From Nisaea denitrificans DSM 18348 (GTDB taxonomy: Bacteria > Pseudomonadota > Alphaproteobacteria > Thalassobaculales > Thalassobaculaceae): DNA of 64,000 nt. Each line of letters begins with the position of its first letter. The first letter of the stretch is position 1. The DNA lies in NCBI RefSeq assembly GCF_000426505.1, contig NZ_AUFM01000011.1:1922001-1986000 (forward strand). The letters are read 5' to 3'. Positions 34,015 through 43,103 of this stretch are shown piece by piece. The notes under the pieces were generated by a model that searched no databases, was not told the DNA's origin, and saw only the letters and a program-made list of their open reading frames with translations. The translations under genes and the position numbers were made by a program.

Positions 34015-36342
34015 ATGAGCACTGCTCCCAATGCAAGGTTCTCGATCTCGGCGCAGTATTTAGGACCGGTTTTCTCGCTGGACGGCGAGCTAACAAAGAA
34101 CGCGCAAAACTTGGTTTTTGCGCGTAATGGCACTGGCAAATCCTTTCTGAGTCGGGCTTTTCGCTACCTCGACCTTCATGGTCAAGGCGCCTCATTGGAC
34201 AACGCGCCGCGTAATCTCGTTTCTGATGAGTCACCCGACGGCAAAGGCTTGTTTTCCTTCGGTCGTGGCACCGATGCGATGGGCTCACTGAAATTGGAAA
34301 AGTCTAGAGATCAGACCACCGCCCAGCTAGCGGATGCCATATTTCACGTTTTTTCCGAGGATTTTATCCAGGAAGAGCTACGGGAACAAAAATACAACCT
34401 TAACGGTGAAATCGAAAATCAGATTGCCGTTGATAGTGCGAACATTCAGCTTAATGAGAGTCAAGAAGCACTAGCGAGCGCCAAGGGCGCTGCACAAACT
34501 GCTTTCAATACTTTGAATGACGATTTCGACGCAGCGAAGTCCTCTGAGCTGAGTGATAAGGCCAACGTCCGAAAACAGCTGAAGGAGTATGCTGCGCTGA
34601 ACTTTGAAAGCCTGCTTGCGACATATTTAGAAAAGCCTGAAACACAGGAAAAGAGTTTCGCTGACATTCTAACAGAACTTGACGACCTTAAAGCAATACC
34701 TGCAGAGCCAGCCTACCCAGAGGCCATTGATATCATTGGGGTCGACGATATCGATTTGAATGCTCTCGCTGAGATTCTCAATAGAATCATATCTCCTTCG
34801 AGTGTTTCTGAGAAAATAAAGCAGAAGATCGACGCCAATCGGGATTTCTACAAGACTGGCGTCGACATCATCAGACATGAGCACCACCCATCATGTCCGT
34901 TCTGTGAACAGGGCGTAACAGGCACGGATCCAAAAGCAGTCATTGATGCGTATGTCGAATATTTCTCTGATGAAGAGGAAAAGCAGAAGTCAGAGCTTCG
35001 TCGCTTTTATACAGCACTGACGAACAAAAAGACTCAGCTAACAGATGTCGAAACAACGCTGCTGCGTCAGAAGTCACACTATGACGCGCTCAAAGCCCAT
35101 CTCCCTTCTATGAAAGCGACATTTCTTTCTGATTTTGAAGAAGAAATTAAGGCCGCAATCGCGGCAATCTCTTCACTGAAGAACACTATTGAGGACAAGG
35201 CGAAGAGCCTTAGCTTTCCAGTATCACTACCAGATGATGATTTTTCAGCCCGGATCGATGCAATCAATTCGATCATAAGAGGCAATAATACGGGCGTTGA
35301 AGCATTAAATCGGGCTGTTTCTAAGTCGGATGACGAGCGTAAAAAGCTAAACCGGGAAGCTTGCACGGCATTTGAGCTAGAGTTCGCCATCTCACGATGG
35401 TCGGACATCCAATTCCTGATGGCTCTCCGGAAAGATGAGAATGACAAGGCCTCAGCACTCGCAGCGCTAGAGAAGTTGAGCCCATCAACGGATGCGCGTG
35501 TGCGAGTGGCGGATACCTTTGAGCTACTGCTGAAAGATTTCTTCGGTGAGAAGTATGTCTTTGATAAAGATACCTTTGTGCTGCGACGTGGCGCGAATGA
35601 AATGACGCGCGGGCCGCATCGCACCCTCAGTGACGGAGAAAAGACGGCAATCGCCTTTTGCTTTTTTGTGGCTTGTGTCCATCGGAAGGTTGCGACCAAC
35701 AGCGATTATCGCCGCTTGTTCTTGGTCTTTGACGATCCCGTGACATCGATGTCGTATGACTTCGTGTTTGCAATAGCTCAGACACTAAAGAACCTTAACA
35801 TCTCTGATCGGGGTGAAGTGTCGAACAATCCGGGACTTATTGACGGGAACAAGTATAAACGGCCTGAGTTGCTGGTCCTCACGCACAGTAGCTATTTCTT
35901 CAACGTCGCGGTGGCAAACAAGGTAGTTGATGCCAATGCGGCGTTTGAACTTCACTCTGATAAAGGAGTGCACAAGTTCTCACGACTCAATAAATATGTG
36001 GCTCCGTTTCAGGAGCAGCTGAAAGACATCTACGAAATTGCCAATGGCCAAGCTCCTAACCATTCAACGGCAAATGCCATCCGTTCGGTGTTGGAAGCAG
36101 TTGGACGGTTTTGCAGGCCAGACAAGTCTGACAGTCTAACGATCTTTGTGCAGTATTTGGCCAGTGAAGATGGGATCGTCCTGAAGAGTGTTCTCATTAA
36201 TTCGTTTTGTCACGGGACCTATTATGAAGAAATTCCTTCGCCCGAAGACTTAAAACTCGCGTGCGCTGAGACTATCGCGGTGGTGGAAAAGTATGCAGCC
36301 GGTCAGCTCGAAGTGATCAAGGGACTTGTGACGGCGAAGTGA
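34015..36342 (+). CDS. RloC/PrrC-like AAA_13 ATPase with CxxC hook, candidate anticodon nuclease
   Basis: This 775-residue protein has an ABC/SMC-like ATPase split by a coiled-coil region. Walker A is ARNGTGKS (36-43), the signature LSDGEK (538-543), Walker B LFLVFDDPVTSMS (568-580), and an H-loop His624 in LTHSSYF. In the coiled-coil part, CPFC (294-297) is a CxxC motif like the zinc hook of RloC and Rad50. Downstream, R690 and E694 (RSVLE) and His733 (NSFCHG) mimic the Arg-x3-Glu...His triad of PrrC/RloC anticodon nucleases (spacing 4 then 39, against 4 then 32 in PrrC). The gene is visibly AT-richer than its neighbours and was probably acquired. No restriction-modification genes accompany it. 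Function as a tRNA nuclease in phage defence is inferred. Confidence 0.7.
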   Translation: MSTAPNARFSISAQYLGPVFSLDGELTKNAQNLVFARNGTGKSFLSRAFRYLDLHGQGASLDNAPRNLVSDESPDGKGLFSFGRGTDAMGSLKLEKSRDQTTAQLADAIFHVFSEDFIQEELREQKYNLNGEIENQIAVDSANIQLNESQEALASAKGAAQTAFNTLNDDFDAAKSSELSDKANVRKQLKEYAALNFESLLATYLEKPETQEKSFADILTELDDLKAIPAEPAYPEAIDIIGVDDIDLNALAEILNRIISPSSVSEKIKQKIDANRDFYKTGVDIIRHEHHPSCPFCEQGVTGTDPKAVIDAYVEYFSDEEEKQKSELRRFYTALTNKKTQLTDVETTLLRQKSHYDALKAHLPSMKATFLSDFEEEIKAAIAAISSLKNTIEDKAKSLSFPVSLPDDDFSARIDAINSIIRGNNTGVEALNRAVSKSDDERKKLNREACTAFELEFAISRWSDIQFLMALRKDENDKASALAALEKLSPSTDARVRVADTFELLLKDFFGEKYVFDKDTFVLRRGANEMTRGPHRTLSDGEKTAIAFCFFVACVHRKVATNSDYRRLFLVFDDPVTSMSYDFVFAIAQTLKNLNISDRGEVSNNPGLIDGNKYKRPELLVLTHSSYFFNVAVANKVVDANAAFELHSDKGVHKFSRLNKYVAPFQEQLKDIYEIANGQAPNHSTANAIRSVLEAVGRFCRPDKSDSLTIFVQYLASEDGIVLKSVLINSFCHGTYYEEIPSPEDLKLACAETIAVVEKYAAGQLEVIKGLVTAK

Positions 36343-36470
36343 TACCCCTGCTGGGGCGCATGCTGCGTCTCACTCGCGCTCGTTCGGCTTGCTGTTCCCC
36401 AAAGCATGGGAGGCCGCTTAGACGACCACCAGCAACATTCCCAACTTCACAACACTCAATCCCCCCACAT

Positions 36471-36501
36471 AAAAGCGCCGGCCCCATCCGGGACCGGCGC
36501 T
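36471..36501 (-). terminator. Terminator of the heme uptake operon
   Basis: An eight-base stem (AGCGCCGG at 36474-36481 with CCGGCGCT at 36494-36501), extended by CCC/GGG after one mismatch, is followed on the minus strand by a short TTTT. It lies 30 bases beyond the stop of the heme monooxygenase gene and is the best rho-independent terminator in the window. Confidence 0.8.
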
Positions 36502-36531
36502 CCATGCATCTCACATCCAGATCAGAGCTGA

Positions 36532-36846
36532 TCAGAGCTTCTGCACCGTCTCAAAACCCTCGAACTGCGGGTGGCCCTGATAGAGGGGTTTCCGGTCGGG
36601 GTTGCCTGCGTTGGCGTGGGCTTTACGGAAATGCTCGGACTTGGTCCAGGCGACGAAGGCGTCGTAGTCCTTCCAGAGCGTGTGCGAGGCGTACAGCGTG
36701 TGGTCTTCGGCTTCGGGGCCCTTGAGCAGGCGGAACTCGACGAAGCCCGGCACCTGGTCGAGCTGAGAGTCGCGGGTCTTCCAGACGGTCTCGAAATCCT
36801 CTTCGGAGCCCTTGGTGACCTTGAAGCGGTTCATGGCGATATACAT
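36532..36846 (-). CDS. IsdG/HmuQ-type heme-degrading monooxygenase
   Basis: This 104-residue ferredoxin-like (ABM) protein has the three residues needed for heme degradation in IsdG/IsdI at the same positions: Asn6, Trp67 and His77 (IsdG has 7, 67, 77). The enzyme opens the heme ring and releases iron in the cytoplasm. It is the last gene of the heme operon, after hmuV, and is followed by a terminator. A second heme-handling enzyme, HmuS, is encoded earlier in the same operon. HmuQ of rhizobia is the closest named analogue. AAAGGAGA precedes the start. Confidence 0.88.
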   Translation of the reverse strand: MYIAMNRFKVTKGSEEDFETVWKTRDSQLDQVPGFVEFRLLKGPEAEDHTLYASHTLWKDYDAFVAWTKSEHFRKAHANAGNPDRKPLYQGHPQFEGFETVQKL

Positions 36847-36884
36847 TCTGTCTCTCCTTTGTTTTTTTTAAACGTATCGGGTTT

Positions 36885-37685
36885 CTAAGCTTCCGGCCCG
36901 GCATGCGCGTCCGGGCCATAGACGGGGAGGATGCGCGGCGCCTGGCCGTCCTCCCGTTCAACGGCGATTTCCGTCTCATAGATGGCACTCAGACGGTCGG
37001 CTGTGAAGATCTCCGCCCCCGGCCCGTCCGCGACCATGCGTCCGTCATGCATCAGCGCCACCCGGTCGGCGAAGGCCGCGGCGAGGTTCAGGTCGTGCAG
37101 CACCACCAGCACCCCCGCCCCCTCGCGGGCCGCCCTGCGGGCAATGCGCATGGTGGTGATCTGGTGGGCGATATCGAGGCTCGATGTCGGCTCGTCCAGC
37201 ATCAGATAGCCCGTGTCCGGAGTGTCGGACGCGGCGAGCTGCACGAGCACCCGGGCCAGATGCGCCCGGTGGCGCTGGCCGCCCGAGAGGATCTGGCAAT
37301 TGTCGCCGATCCGGTCGGCCAGGCCGACGGAATGCAGTTTCCTGGCGATCAGCGCGTCGGCCTGCTCCGGCGGCACGTCGCGCGGGATGGAAAGCGCCAG
37401 CAGCTCACCCACGCTGAACCCGGCGGAGAGCGACGGCGATTGTTCCAGTACCGCGCGGCGGCGGGCCAGCTCCGCCGGCGGCAGGCCCGTGATGATCGCG
37501 CCCTCGATGAAAACCTGGCCCCGCTCGGGCTGAAAGTCGCCTGCCATGGCGGCGAGCAGCGTCGATTTGCCAGCCCCGTTCGGGCCGCACAGGGCGACCA
37601 GTTCGCCCGGCCGCACCCGCAGGCTGACGTCCCGCAGCACGGTCGTCTTGCCGAAGCTGACGGTAATTCCCTGGGCTTCAAGCAT
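36885..37685 (-). CDS. hmuV: Heme ABC transporter ATP-binding protein HmuV
   Basis: This 266-residue ATPase has Walker A (LCGPNGAGKSTLLAAMAG), signature (LSGGQRHRAHLARVL), Walker B (YLMLDEPTSSLDIAHQ) and an H-loop (LVVLHDLNLAAAF). The histidine-rich GGQRHRAHLA signature is typical of heme and iron-siderophore importers (HmuV, FecE). It overlaps the permease gene by eight bases and powers HmuTU import into the cytoplasm. Confidence 0.92.
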   Translation of the reverse strand: MLEAQGITVSFGKTTVLRDVSLRVRPGELVALCGPNGAGKSTLLAAMAGDFQPERGQVFIEGAIITGLPPAELARRRAVLEQSPSLSAGFSVGELLALSIPRDVPPEQADALIARKLHSVGLADRIGDNCQILSGGQRHRAHLARVLVQLAASDTPDTGYLMLDEPTSSLDIAHQITTMRIARRAAREGAGVLVVLHDLNLAAAFADRVALMHDGRMVADGPGAEIFTADRLSAIYETEIAVEREDGQAPRILPVYGPDAHAGPEA

Positions 37686-38742
37686 TGCCGCCTCCCCTGT
37701 TCATCCGGCGCATCAGCAGCCAGAGGAAGAACGGCCCGCCGATCATGCTGGTGGCGAGCCCGATGGGCGGCTCGCTCGGCGGGACCGCGAGCCGGACACC
37801 GAGATCGGCACCGAGAATGAGGGCGCCGCCGATCAGCGCGGCCGCCGGAAGCACATGCCGATGCGCCGGGCCGACGATCAGCCGGGCCATGTGCGGCGCC
37901 ACCAGCCCGATAAAGCCGATCGGCCCTGCCGCCGCCGTCACGGCGCCGACGGAGAGCGCGGTCAGCAGCGCGATGCGGCGCTTTTGCCGCTCGATATCGA
38001 CCCCGGCATGGAAGGCCGCCCGCTCACCAAGCTGGAACAGGTCGAGGGTCCGCCCCATACGGAGCAGGAACAGCCCGGAGGCAACCGCCACCACCGAGGT
38101 GACAGCAACCGACATCCAGTTGCCCGACGCGATGGAGCCCATCGACCAGAAGGTCAGATCCCGGAGCTGCTGGTCGTCGCTGATATAGACCATGGCGCCG
38201 ATCAGGGCGCCCGCAATGGCGTTCACCGCCACCCCGGCCAGGATCAGCATGGCGACGTTCGTGCCGCCGCTCCGGCTGGCGAAGGTGAAGACAAAGCCTG
38301 TGACGAGAATACTGCCGACAAAGGCGCCGAGCGGCAGGGCATAGGGCCGCACGAAGGCGGGCAGCTCGCCGATGAAGAAATTGCCGAGAACGATGACGGT
38401 GACGGCGCCGACCGCCGCCCCCGCCGTCACGCCGATCAGCCCCGGATCGGCCAGCGGATTGCGCAGCACGCCTTGCAGCGCGCAACCGGACAGCGCCAGC
38501 CCCATGCCAACGGCAAGGCCGAGCACCATGCGGGGCAGCCGGATCTGCAACAGGATCGCCGTCGGCCCCGGCTCGCCATTTCCGATCAGGACGGAGAACA
38601 GATCCACAGGCCCGAGCCGGACCGGCCCCAGAGCCACTTCGGCGAAAGCCACCAGAACGACCAGCGCTCCGAGAGCGCCGAACAGCGGCCGGCGTCCGAA
38701 AACGCCGGCAACCCGCCGCGGCAAAGTCGTTGTGACCGCCAT
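37678..38742 (-). CDS. hmuU: Heme ABC transporter permease HmuU
   Basis: This 354-residue protein is a FecCD-family permease with about ten helices. It contains RLPRMVLGLAVGMGLALSGCALQGVLRNPLADPGLIGVTAGAAVG (part only of that conserved block) and the C-terminal GPIGFIGLVAPHMARLIVGP motif contacting the ATPase. It lies between hmuT and hmuV. A GGAG runs directly up to the ATG, an unusually close spacing, so a translational coupling with the preceding gene (seven-base gap) may help. Confidence 0.92.
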   Translation of the reverse strand: MAVTTTLPRRVAGVFGRRPLFGALGALVVLVAFAEVALGPVRLGPVDLFSVLIGNGEPGPTAILLQIRLPRMVLGLAVGMGLALSGCALQGVLRNPLADPGLIGVTAGAAVGAVTVIVLGNFFIGELPAFVRPYALPLGAFVGSILVTGFVFTFASRSGGTNVAMLILAGVAVNAIAGALIGAMVYISDDQQLRDLTFWSMGSIASGNWMSVAVTSVVAVASGLFLLRMGRTLDLFQLGERAAFHAGVDIERQKRRIALLTALSVGAVTAAAGPIGFIGLVAPHMARLIVGPAHRHVLPAAALIGGALILGADLGVRLAVPPSEPPIGLATSMIGGPFFLWLLMRRMNRGGGNA

Positions 38743-38749
38743 CTCCGGA

Positions 38750-39604
38750 TCAGTCGCTCTGCTCTGTCTTGGTCAGGGCCGTTGCCAGCTCCCGCACGGC
38801 TTCCGGCAGACGCGGGCCGAAGGTGAGCATCAGGATACCGTCCATGGCGACAAAGCGCCGGTTCTTGCCCGCCGGTGTGAGAGAGAATTCGGGACGCGCC
38901 AGCATGGCGTCGATGCCGCCGATCCGGTCCAGCGTCTGGGACATCATCAGCAGCACATCGGGCGCGGCGGAGATAATCGCTTCCTGGGACATCGGCTTGT
39001 AGCCCTCGAAGCCCGTGACAGCGTTCACACCGCCCGACAGACCGATGATCGCATCAGCCGCCGTACCGGCTCCGGCCACCAGCGGCGCCCCGTCCCGGGT
39101 ATTCAGCACGAAGATGACCCGTGTGTTCTCCGGAACGGCCCTGGCGACTTCGGACGCGCCCTGCATGTCCGTCTCGAGCTGCTCCGCAAGCGTGCCGGCG
39201 GCTTCCGGCATGGCCAGCACATCCCCGACAAACCGGATCTTTTGCTGAACCCCGGCCAGCGAGTCCCCTTTCGGGGCCAGCTCAACCCGCAGTCCGGCGG
39301 CTTTCAGCTGCTCCACGGCGGGCGGCGGTCCCGCGTCATGCGCGGCAATCAGCAGATCGGGCTGCAACGACAGGATGCCTTCGGCCGCCAGCCGGCGAAT
39401 ATAGCCGATCTGTTCCTTCCCCGCCGCCTCGGCCGGGAAGGTCGAGGTGCTGTCCACCGCGATCACCCGGTCGCCGGCGCCAAGCTGATAGATGATCTCG
39501 GTGATGTCCCCTCCTGCGGAGACAATGCGCTGCGGCCCCGCCGCGCGGGCATCGCCGGATGCGAGCAGAACGGCCGAGAGCAGGAATGCAGTAAGAAACC
39601 TCAT
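38750..39604 (-). CDS. hmuT: Periplasmic heme-binding protein HmuT
   Basis: This 284-residue protein has a signal peptide (FLTAFLLSAVLLASGDARA) and a type III periplasmic binding fold (RIVSAGGDITEIIYQLGAGD, then GYIRRLAAEGILSLQPDLLI). The frame is open for another 275 codons upstream, but that stretch is antisense-free read-through of hmuS in another frame. The ATG at 39604 makes an ATGA overlap with hmuS and begins the signal peptide. It delivers heme from HmuR to HmuUV. Confidence 0.92.
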   Translation of the reverse strand: MRFLTAFLLSAVLLASGDARAAGPQRIVSAGGDITEIIYQLGAGDRVIAVDSTSTFPAEAAGKEQIGYIRRLAAEGILSLQPDLLIAAHDAGPPPAVEQLKAAGLRVELAPKGDSLAGVQQKIRFVGDVLAMPEAAGTLAEQLETDMQGASEVARAVPENTRVIFVLNTRDGAPLVAGAGTAADAIIGLSGGVNAVTGFEGYKPMSQEAIISAAPDVLLMMSQTLDRIGGIDAMLARPEFSLTPAGKNRRFVAMDGILMLTFGPRLPEAVRELATALTKTEQSD

Positions 39605-40668
39605 ACCGCTTCTCCTTCGACATACCCGTTGATCAGCGACAGCCAGGCCTCCGGCTCCTCCGCACCTTCCTCCCGGACCGGGAAGAACTGGCAGATCACC
39701 GTGCCGTCGGCCGCGAAACAGTCGAGCGAGGTGATGTTCAGGCCCTTTTCGGTCGAGGTCTTGCAGACCGCGTAGCAGGCGTCGATCGCCTCGTCCTTCA
39801 GATGCAGATTGAAACGCGGGTCGAGAATGTTGAGCCAGCCGGCGGCGCGCTTTATGCGCTGGACCGGGCCGGAATGAACCTGGATGCATCCCGGGCCGCG
39901 CACGAAGCACATGATCGGCAGCCCGCTCTCGGCGACGCTGTGCAGCATGTTCTCGACGGCGCTGACCGGAACCGGATTGGCAAAATCGCTCCCCGCCAGC
40001 CGCAAGGCCTGCTGGCGGCCTATGCCAAGCTCGGCCAGCATCCGGGTAAACTGGTGCCCGTTGCCGAGCCGGCTCCAGCGCGACCGCAGATCCTCGGCAT
40101 CGATCTGATCGTCGGGACGTTCCGCCTTGGGCGCGTCGGGTGCCTCGAACTGCAGCGGCTCCGGCGTCAGGTTGGTGAAATCGCGCGTCAGTGCGACGAA
40201 CCTGTCCATATCGGTCCCGCCAACCGCATAGATCTTGAAGGCGGCGGCGCCTGTCTTGTCGAAGAATTGCAATGAGTGGCGTGTGAGTTTCGGAGACTCG
40301 TCGGTGACGTAGAAACCCGTCTTCCACTGCGCAAGGAACATCCGGAGATCGATTTCCTTGCCGAAAGCCGAGCCCATATGGGTGTTGAACCGCATGTTCT
40401 CGAAGGTTCCGGTCTTCTCGTGCACGCAATGATCGTTGCGTGTGAGGACCATGACGTCGCCGACCTCGGGCATGCGCTCGATCAGGCCGACGACGTCCAT
40501 GCCGGAGACAGACAATCGGCGGACACTGCCATCGCGCTCTCTCGCCTCCAGAAGGGCAGCCTCGGGAACACCGAGTTCCTCGGCCGCTGCCCGCGCACGG
40601 ATAAATCCCTGCTCTTCCTTCATGCGATTGAGTTCAATCAGCAATTCTTCCGCCGATCTGGTCGTCAT
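39601..40668 (-). CDS. hmuS: Hemin-degrading or heme-trafficking factor HmuS
   Basis: This 355-residue protein has the two repeated domains of the HmuS/ChuS/PhuS family: MVLTRNDHCVHEKTGTFENM in the first half and CFVRGPGCIQVHSGPVQRIK, followed by GWLNILDPRFNLHLKDEAI, in the second. Family members bind cytoplasmic heme and degrade it or deliver it to an oxygenase. It overlaps hmuT by four bases and follows the receptor gene by 34 bases. Here it shares the operon with a separate IsdG-type enzyme. Confidence 0.92.
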   Translation of the reverse strand: MTTRSAEELLIELNRMKEEQGFIRARAAAEELGVPEAALLEARERDGSVRRLSVSGMDVVGLIERMPEVGDVMVLTRNDHCVHEKTGTFENMRFNTHMGSAFGKEIDLRMFLAQWKTGFYVTDESPKLTRHSLQFFDKTGAAAFKIYAVGGTDMDRFVALTRDFTNLTPEPLQFEAPDAPKAERPDDQIDAEDLRSRWSRLGNGHQFTRMLAELGIGRQQALRLAGSDFANPVPVSAVENMLHSVAESGLPIMCFVRGPGCIQVHSGPVQRIKRAAGWLNILDPRFNLHLKDEAIDACYAVCKTSTEKGLNITSLDCFAADGTVICQFFPVREEGAEEPEAWLSLINGYVEGEAV

Positions 40669-40702
40669 TGTCGTCTCCCGTTTTAGTCGCTGGGCTCAGT
40701 CC

Positions 40703-42718
40703 TCAGAACTGATGGGCCAGCGTGATCCGGAACGTACGGCCCATGCCGTTGTCGCCGGACAGATGCTCGCGATAGGTTTTGTCGAGAATGTTCTCGATGC
40801 CGAAGCGGAACTCGGAATCCTGCAGAACGCCTTCATCCGGCTTCCAGCTGGCAAAGAGGTTGTGCACCGTGTAGCCGGAGGTCGGCAGCGTGGTGCCGGA
40901 AACCTTGTCCTGGCCTGCCGCCATAACACCGCGCCAACCGAAATCGACGTTGTATTCCGGCATCCGTCCACCAACGGTCAGGACGAGTTCGTCCGCCGGG
41001 ATGGAGTTGAGGTCTGTATCCTCCTCCTTGTTCTCGCCCCGGATCGCGGTATAGGCGGCACGGGTGAAGAAATAGGTGGACTGATAGGAAGCCTCGAACT
41101 CAACACCGACAATTTCCGCCTCCCCTACATTGTAGAAGGTGGAGCGGGTATTCTCGCGCTCGATCAGGTCCTTGATGTCGTTATGGAAGAGCGTGGCCTT
41201 TGCGGTGAAGGCGTCGTTCTCAAGAGCGAGATCGCGGAAGGAAGCGGCGACACCACCCTCGACGTTGAAGGACTTTTCCGGATCGAGATTAAGATTGCCG
41301 CTTGTCGTGTCAAAGACCTCGTCGAGGACCGGCATGCGCTCTGTATAAGCTGCGGAACCGAATACACCCCAGTTCGGCGTCAGCTGATAGTGAGCGGCAA
41401 GTTTCGGCGAGAAAGCCGTATTCTCGACACTCTCGCTCACACTCAGATTACCCGCCGGAGTGAGCTCGGTGTAGTCGACGCGGACGCCCGGAATAATGGT
41501 CAGCTTGTCCCAGAGGACGAGTTCGTTCTGGACATAGGCGCCGTATTGCGCGCTTTCGCCACCCGGGTGGAACGATATGCTGCCGGACGGGTTCGTGCTG
41601 GAAGTCGGCTGATCCGCTGTCCGGGTCTGGAACGCGTAGCTGACACCGGTGATCAGGTAGTTCTCATAATTGTCACCGGTGAATGCCGCTGTGTTCTCGG
41701 CCCGCGCCTGCCAGGTCTCATAGGCGTAGAACGTGTCCTGGAAAAGCGCGGAGGTGCTGATGTCTTTGAGTGTGGAATTATACTGATCGACTTCGGTATT
41801 CGAGTAGGAACCAAAGAGTTCCAGATCGATCAACGGATTGCTGCTCGGCTGGTAATTATAACTCAGCACACCTGTCTGGTCGGTAACGTCACGGTCGATA
41901 TTGCCGAACTGGACTGATGTATTGGTCTGCGCGTAATCGTCGTTCTTGTCCTCAGTCATCCAGTGCTGGTAGGACGCACGGAGCTTGTGCTCCATATCGG
42001 GGCCGAACTGGTAAGTTCCTTTGAGCAGACCGGAGGGAGCCTCGAAATCGGAGCCGGTAACCGCATTGCCGTCTCCATCCTCATATTCACCTGCGCGCCG
42101 GTAGTTAAAGGCGCCGAGCAGATCAAGGCCTTCAACAGGCCGCGCGGCGGCAATACTGGATGTCAGAAATCCGGACTCGTTGCTCTGAAACTCGAACTTC
42201 TGGCGAAAGCCGAATTTATCGTCGCCTTCCAGATAATCGGCCGCGTCCTTGGTGGTCACATCGATAACCCCGCCAAGCGCACCGGCACCGTAAAGGGTCG
42301 AGGATGCCGGGCCACGCAGCACTTCAATTGCCTTGAAGAGCTCTGGATCGGCAAAGAAAGAGCCCATCCGGTACTGTTCATGGAACTTGGTGGCGCCATC
42401 GACCCGCACAATCAGCCGGTTCTCGTCCGAAGCCCCAAGCGCGCCGATACCGCGGATGTTGAAGCTTTCGCCGAGCACACGCTCAGATCCAATCGCCTTG
42501 ACGCCGGGCAGATCGGTCAGCACATCGCCGATTGTGGTCGGCTGGGCTGCTTCCAGGTCTTCCTGGTCCACGACGGACACGGATTGCGGCGTCTCGATGG
42601 CCACTTTCTCTTTACCCGCGGAAATTACGATACGGTCAAGTTGAGTGGCCTCGCCGGCATGGGCGGACGACACCACAGCGGTGGCGATGGTCGCCGCCGC
42701 AGCAATAGCTAAACGCAT
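40703..42718 (-). CDS. hmuR: TonB-dependent heme receptor HmuR
   Basis: This 671-residue outer-membrane receptor has a signal peptide (AIAAAATIATAVVSSAHAG), a TonB-box region (LDRIVISAG), a plug (VGDVLTDLPGVKAIGSERV, RGIGALGASDENRLIVRVDGA, EVLRGPASSTLYGAGALGG) and a barrel that ends RTFRITLAHQF with terminal Phe. The heme receptor segment with a YTERMPVLDEVF form of the FRAP-box lies near residue 455, and NLDPEKS follows in place of NPNL. It precedes hmuS. No Fur-like box lies directly upstream; the hemP promoter is the likely source of its transcript. Confidence 0.9.
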   Translation of the reverse strand: MRLAIAAAATIATAVVSSAHAGEATQLDRIVISAGKEKVAIETPQSVSVVDQEDLEAAQPTTIGDVLTDLPGVKAIGSERVLGESFNIRGIGALGASDENRLIVRVDGATKFHEQYRMGSFFADPELFKAIEVLRGPASSTLYGAGALGGVIDVTTKDAADYLEGDDKFGFRQKFEFQSNESGFLTSSIAAARPVEGLDLLGAFNYRRAGEYEDGDGNAVTGSDFEAPSGLLKGTYQFGPDMEHKLRASYQHWMTEDKNDDYAQTNTSVQFGNIDRDVTDQTGVLSYNYQPSSNPLIDLELFGSYSNTEVDQYNSTLKDISTSALFQDTFYAYETWQARAENTAAFTGDNYENYLITGVSYAFQTRTADQPTSSTNPSGSISFHPGGESAQYGAYVQNELVLWDKLTIIPGVRVDYTELTPAGNLSVSESVENTAFSPKLAAHYQLTPNWGVFGSAAYTERMPVLDEVFDTTSGNLNLDPEKSFNVEGGVAASFRDLALENDAFTAKATLFHNDIKDLIERENTRSTFYNVGEAEIVGVEFEASYQSTYFFTRAAYTAIRGENKEEDTDLNSIPADELVLTVGGRMPEYNVDFGWRGVMAAGQDKVSGTTLPTSGYTVHNLFASWKPDEGVLQDSEFRFGIENILDKTYREHLSGDNGMGRTFRITLAHQF

Positions 42719-42789
42719 TCAAAAGCCTCTTCGTCAGGTCGCTGCTGTTAGCTGCCTAGCGAAGGGCTGGGTGGCTACTCTCTGTCTAA

Positions 42790-42808
42790 GCCGGAGAAAC
42801 CCTCCGGC
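42790..42808 (-). terminator. Hairpin between hemP and hmuR
   Basis: A perfect seven-base stem (GCCGGAG with CTCCGGC) with a five-base loop follows the hemP stop at 42817 and precedes the hmuR start at 42718. Without a T-tract it may only attenuate, which lets hmuR be read from the hemP promoter at a lower level. Confidence 0.5.
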
Positions 42809-42816
42809 GGGTCTAA

Positions 42817-43080
42817 TCACTTCGTGAGGATCAACTTGTTGTTGTTGGTCACACGCAGTCTGTATTCGGAACCGTTGAACAGAAGGAACACCTCCCGGTC
42901 ATCGCCCATCAGATCACTGACGAGAATGCGGTTCCTCTCATTTGAAATGGTTGAGTCCGCGCCGGGCAATGGTGCTTCGTTCGGCTCGTCCGAGGGTGTC
43001 CCCGCCAACAACTCGGCTCCTCCAGTAAGAATGTCACGAACGCATGGCGGCCCCCCGCCAGACGTTATGATGTCTGTCAT
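42817..43080 (-). CDS. hemP: Hemin uptake protein HemP/HmuP
   Basis: This 87-residue protein carries the HemP domain in its last 45 residues, with VSDLMGDDREVFLLFNGSEY and LRVTNNNKLILTK as the conserved end. HmuP of rhizobia is a co-activator of heme-uptake genes; in other bacteria HemP is only a conserved small neighbour. The ATG at 43080 is chosen because the alternative at 43110 lies inside the Fur-like box. The 40 N-terminal residues are longer than usual for the family and are glycine/proline-rich. Confidence 0.82.
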   Translation of the reverse strand: MTDIITSGGGPPCVRDILTGGAELLAGTPSDEPNEAPLPGADSTISNERNRILVSDLMGDDREVFLLFNGSEYRLRVTNNNKLILTK

Positions 43081-43103
43081 AAACGATGCGTCTTGCAAAT
43101 ACA

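Noticed and set aside
39605-40429. Upstream extension of the hmuT frame
   Set aside because: It lies inside hmuS in another frame; a signal peptide starts at the ATG 39604.
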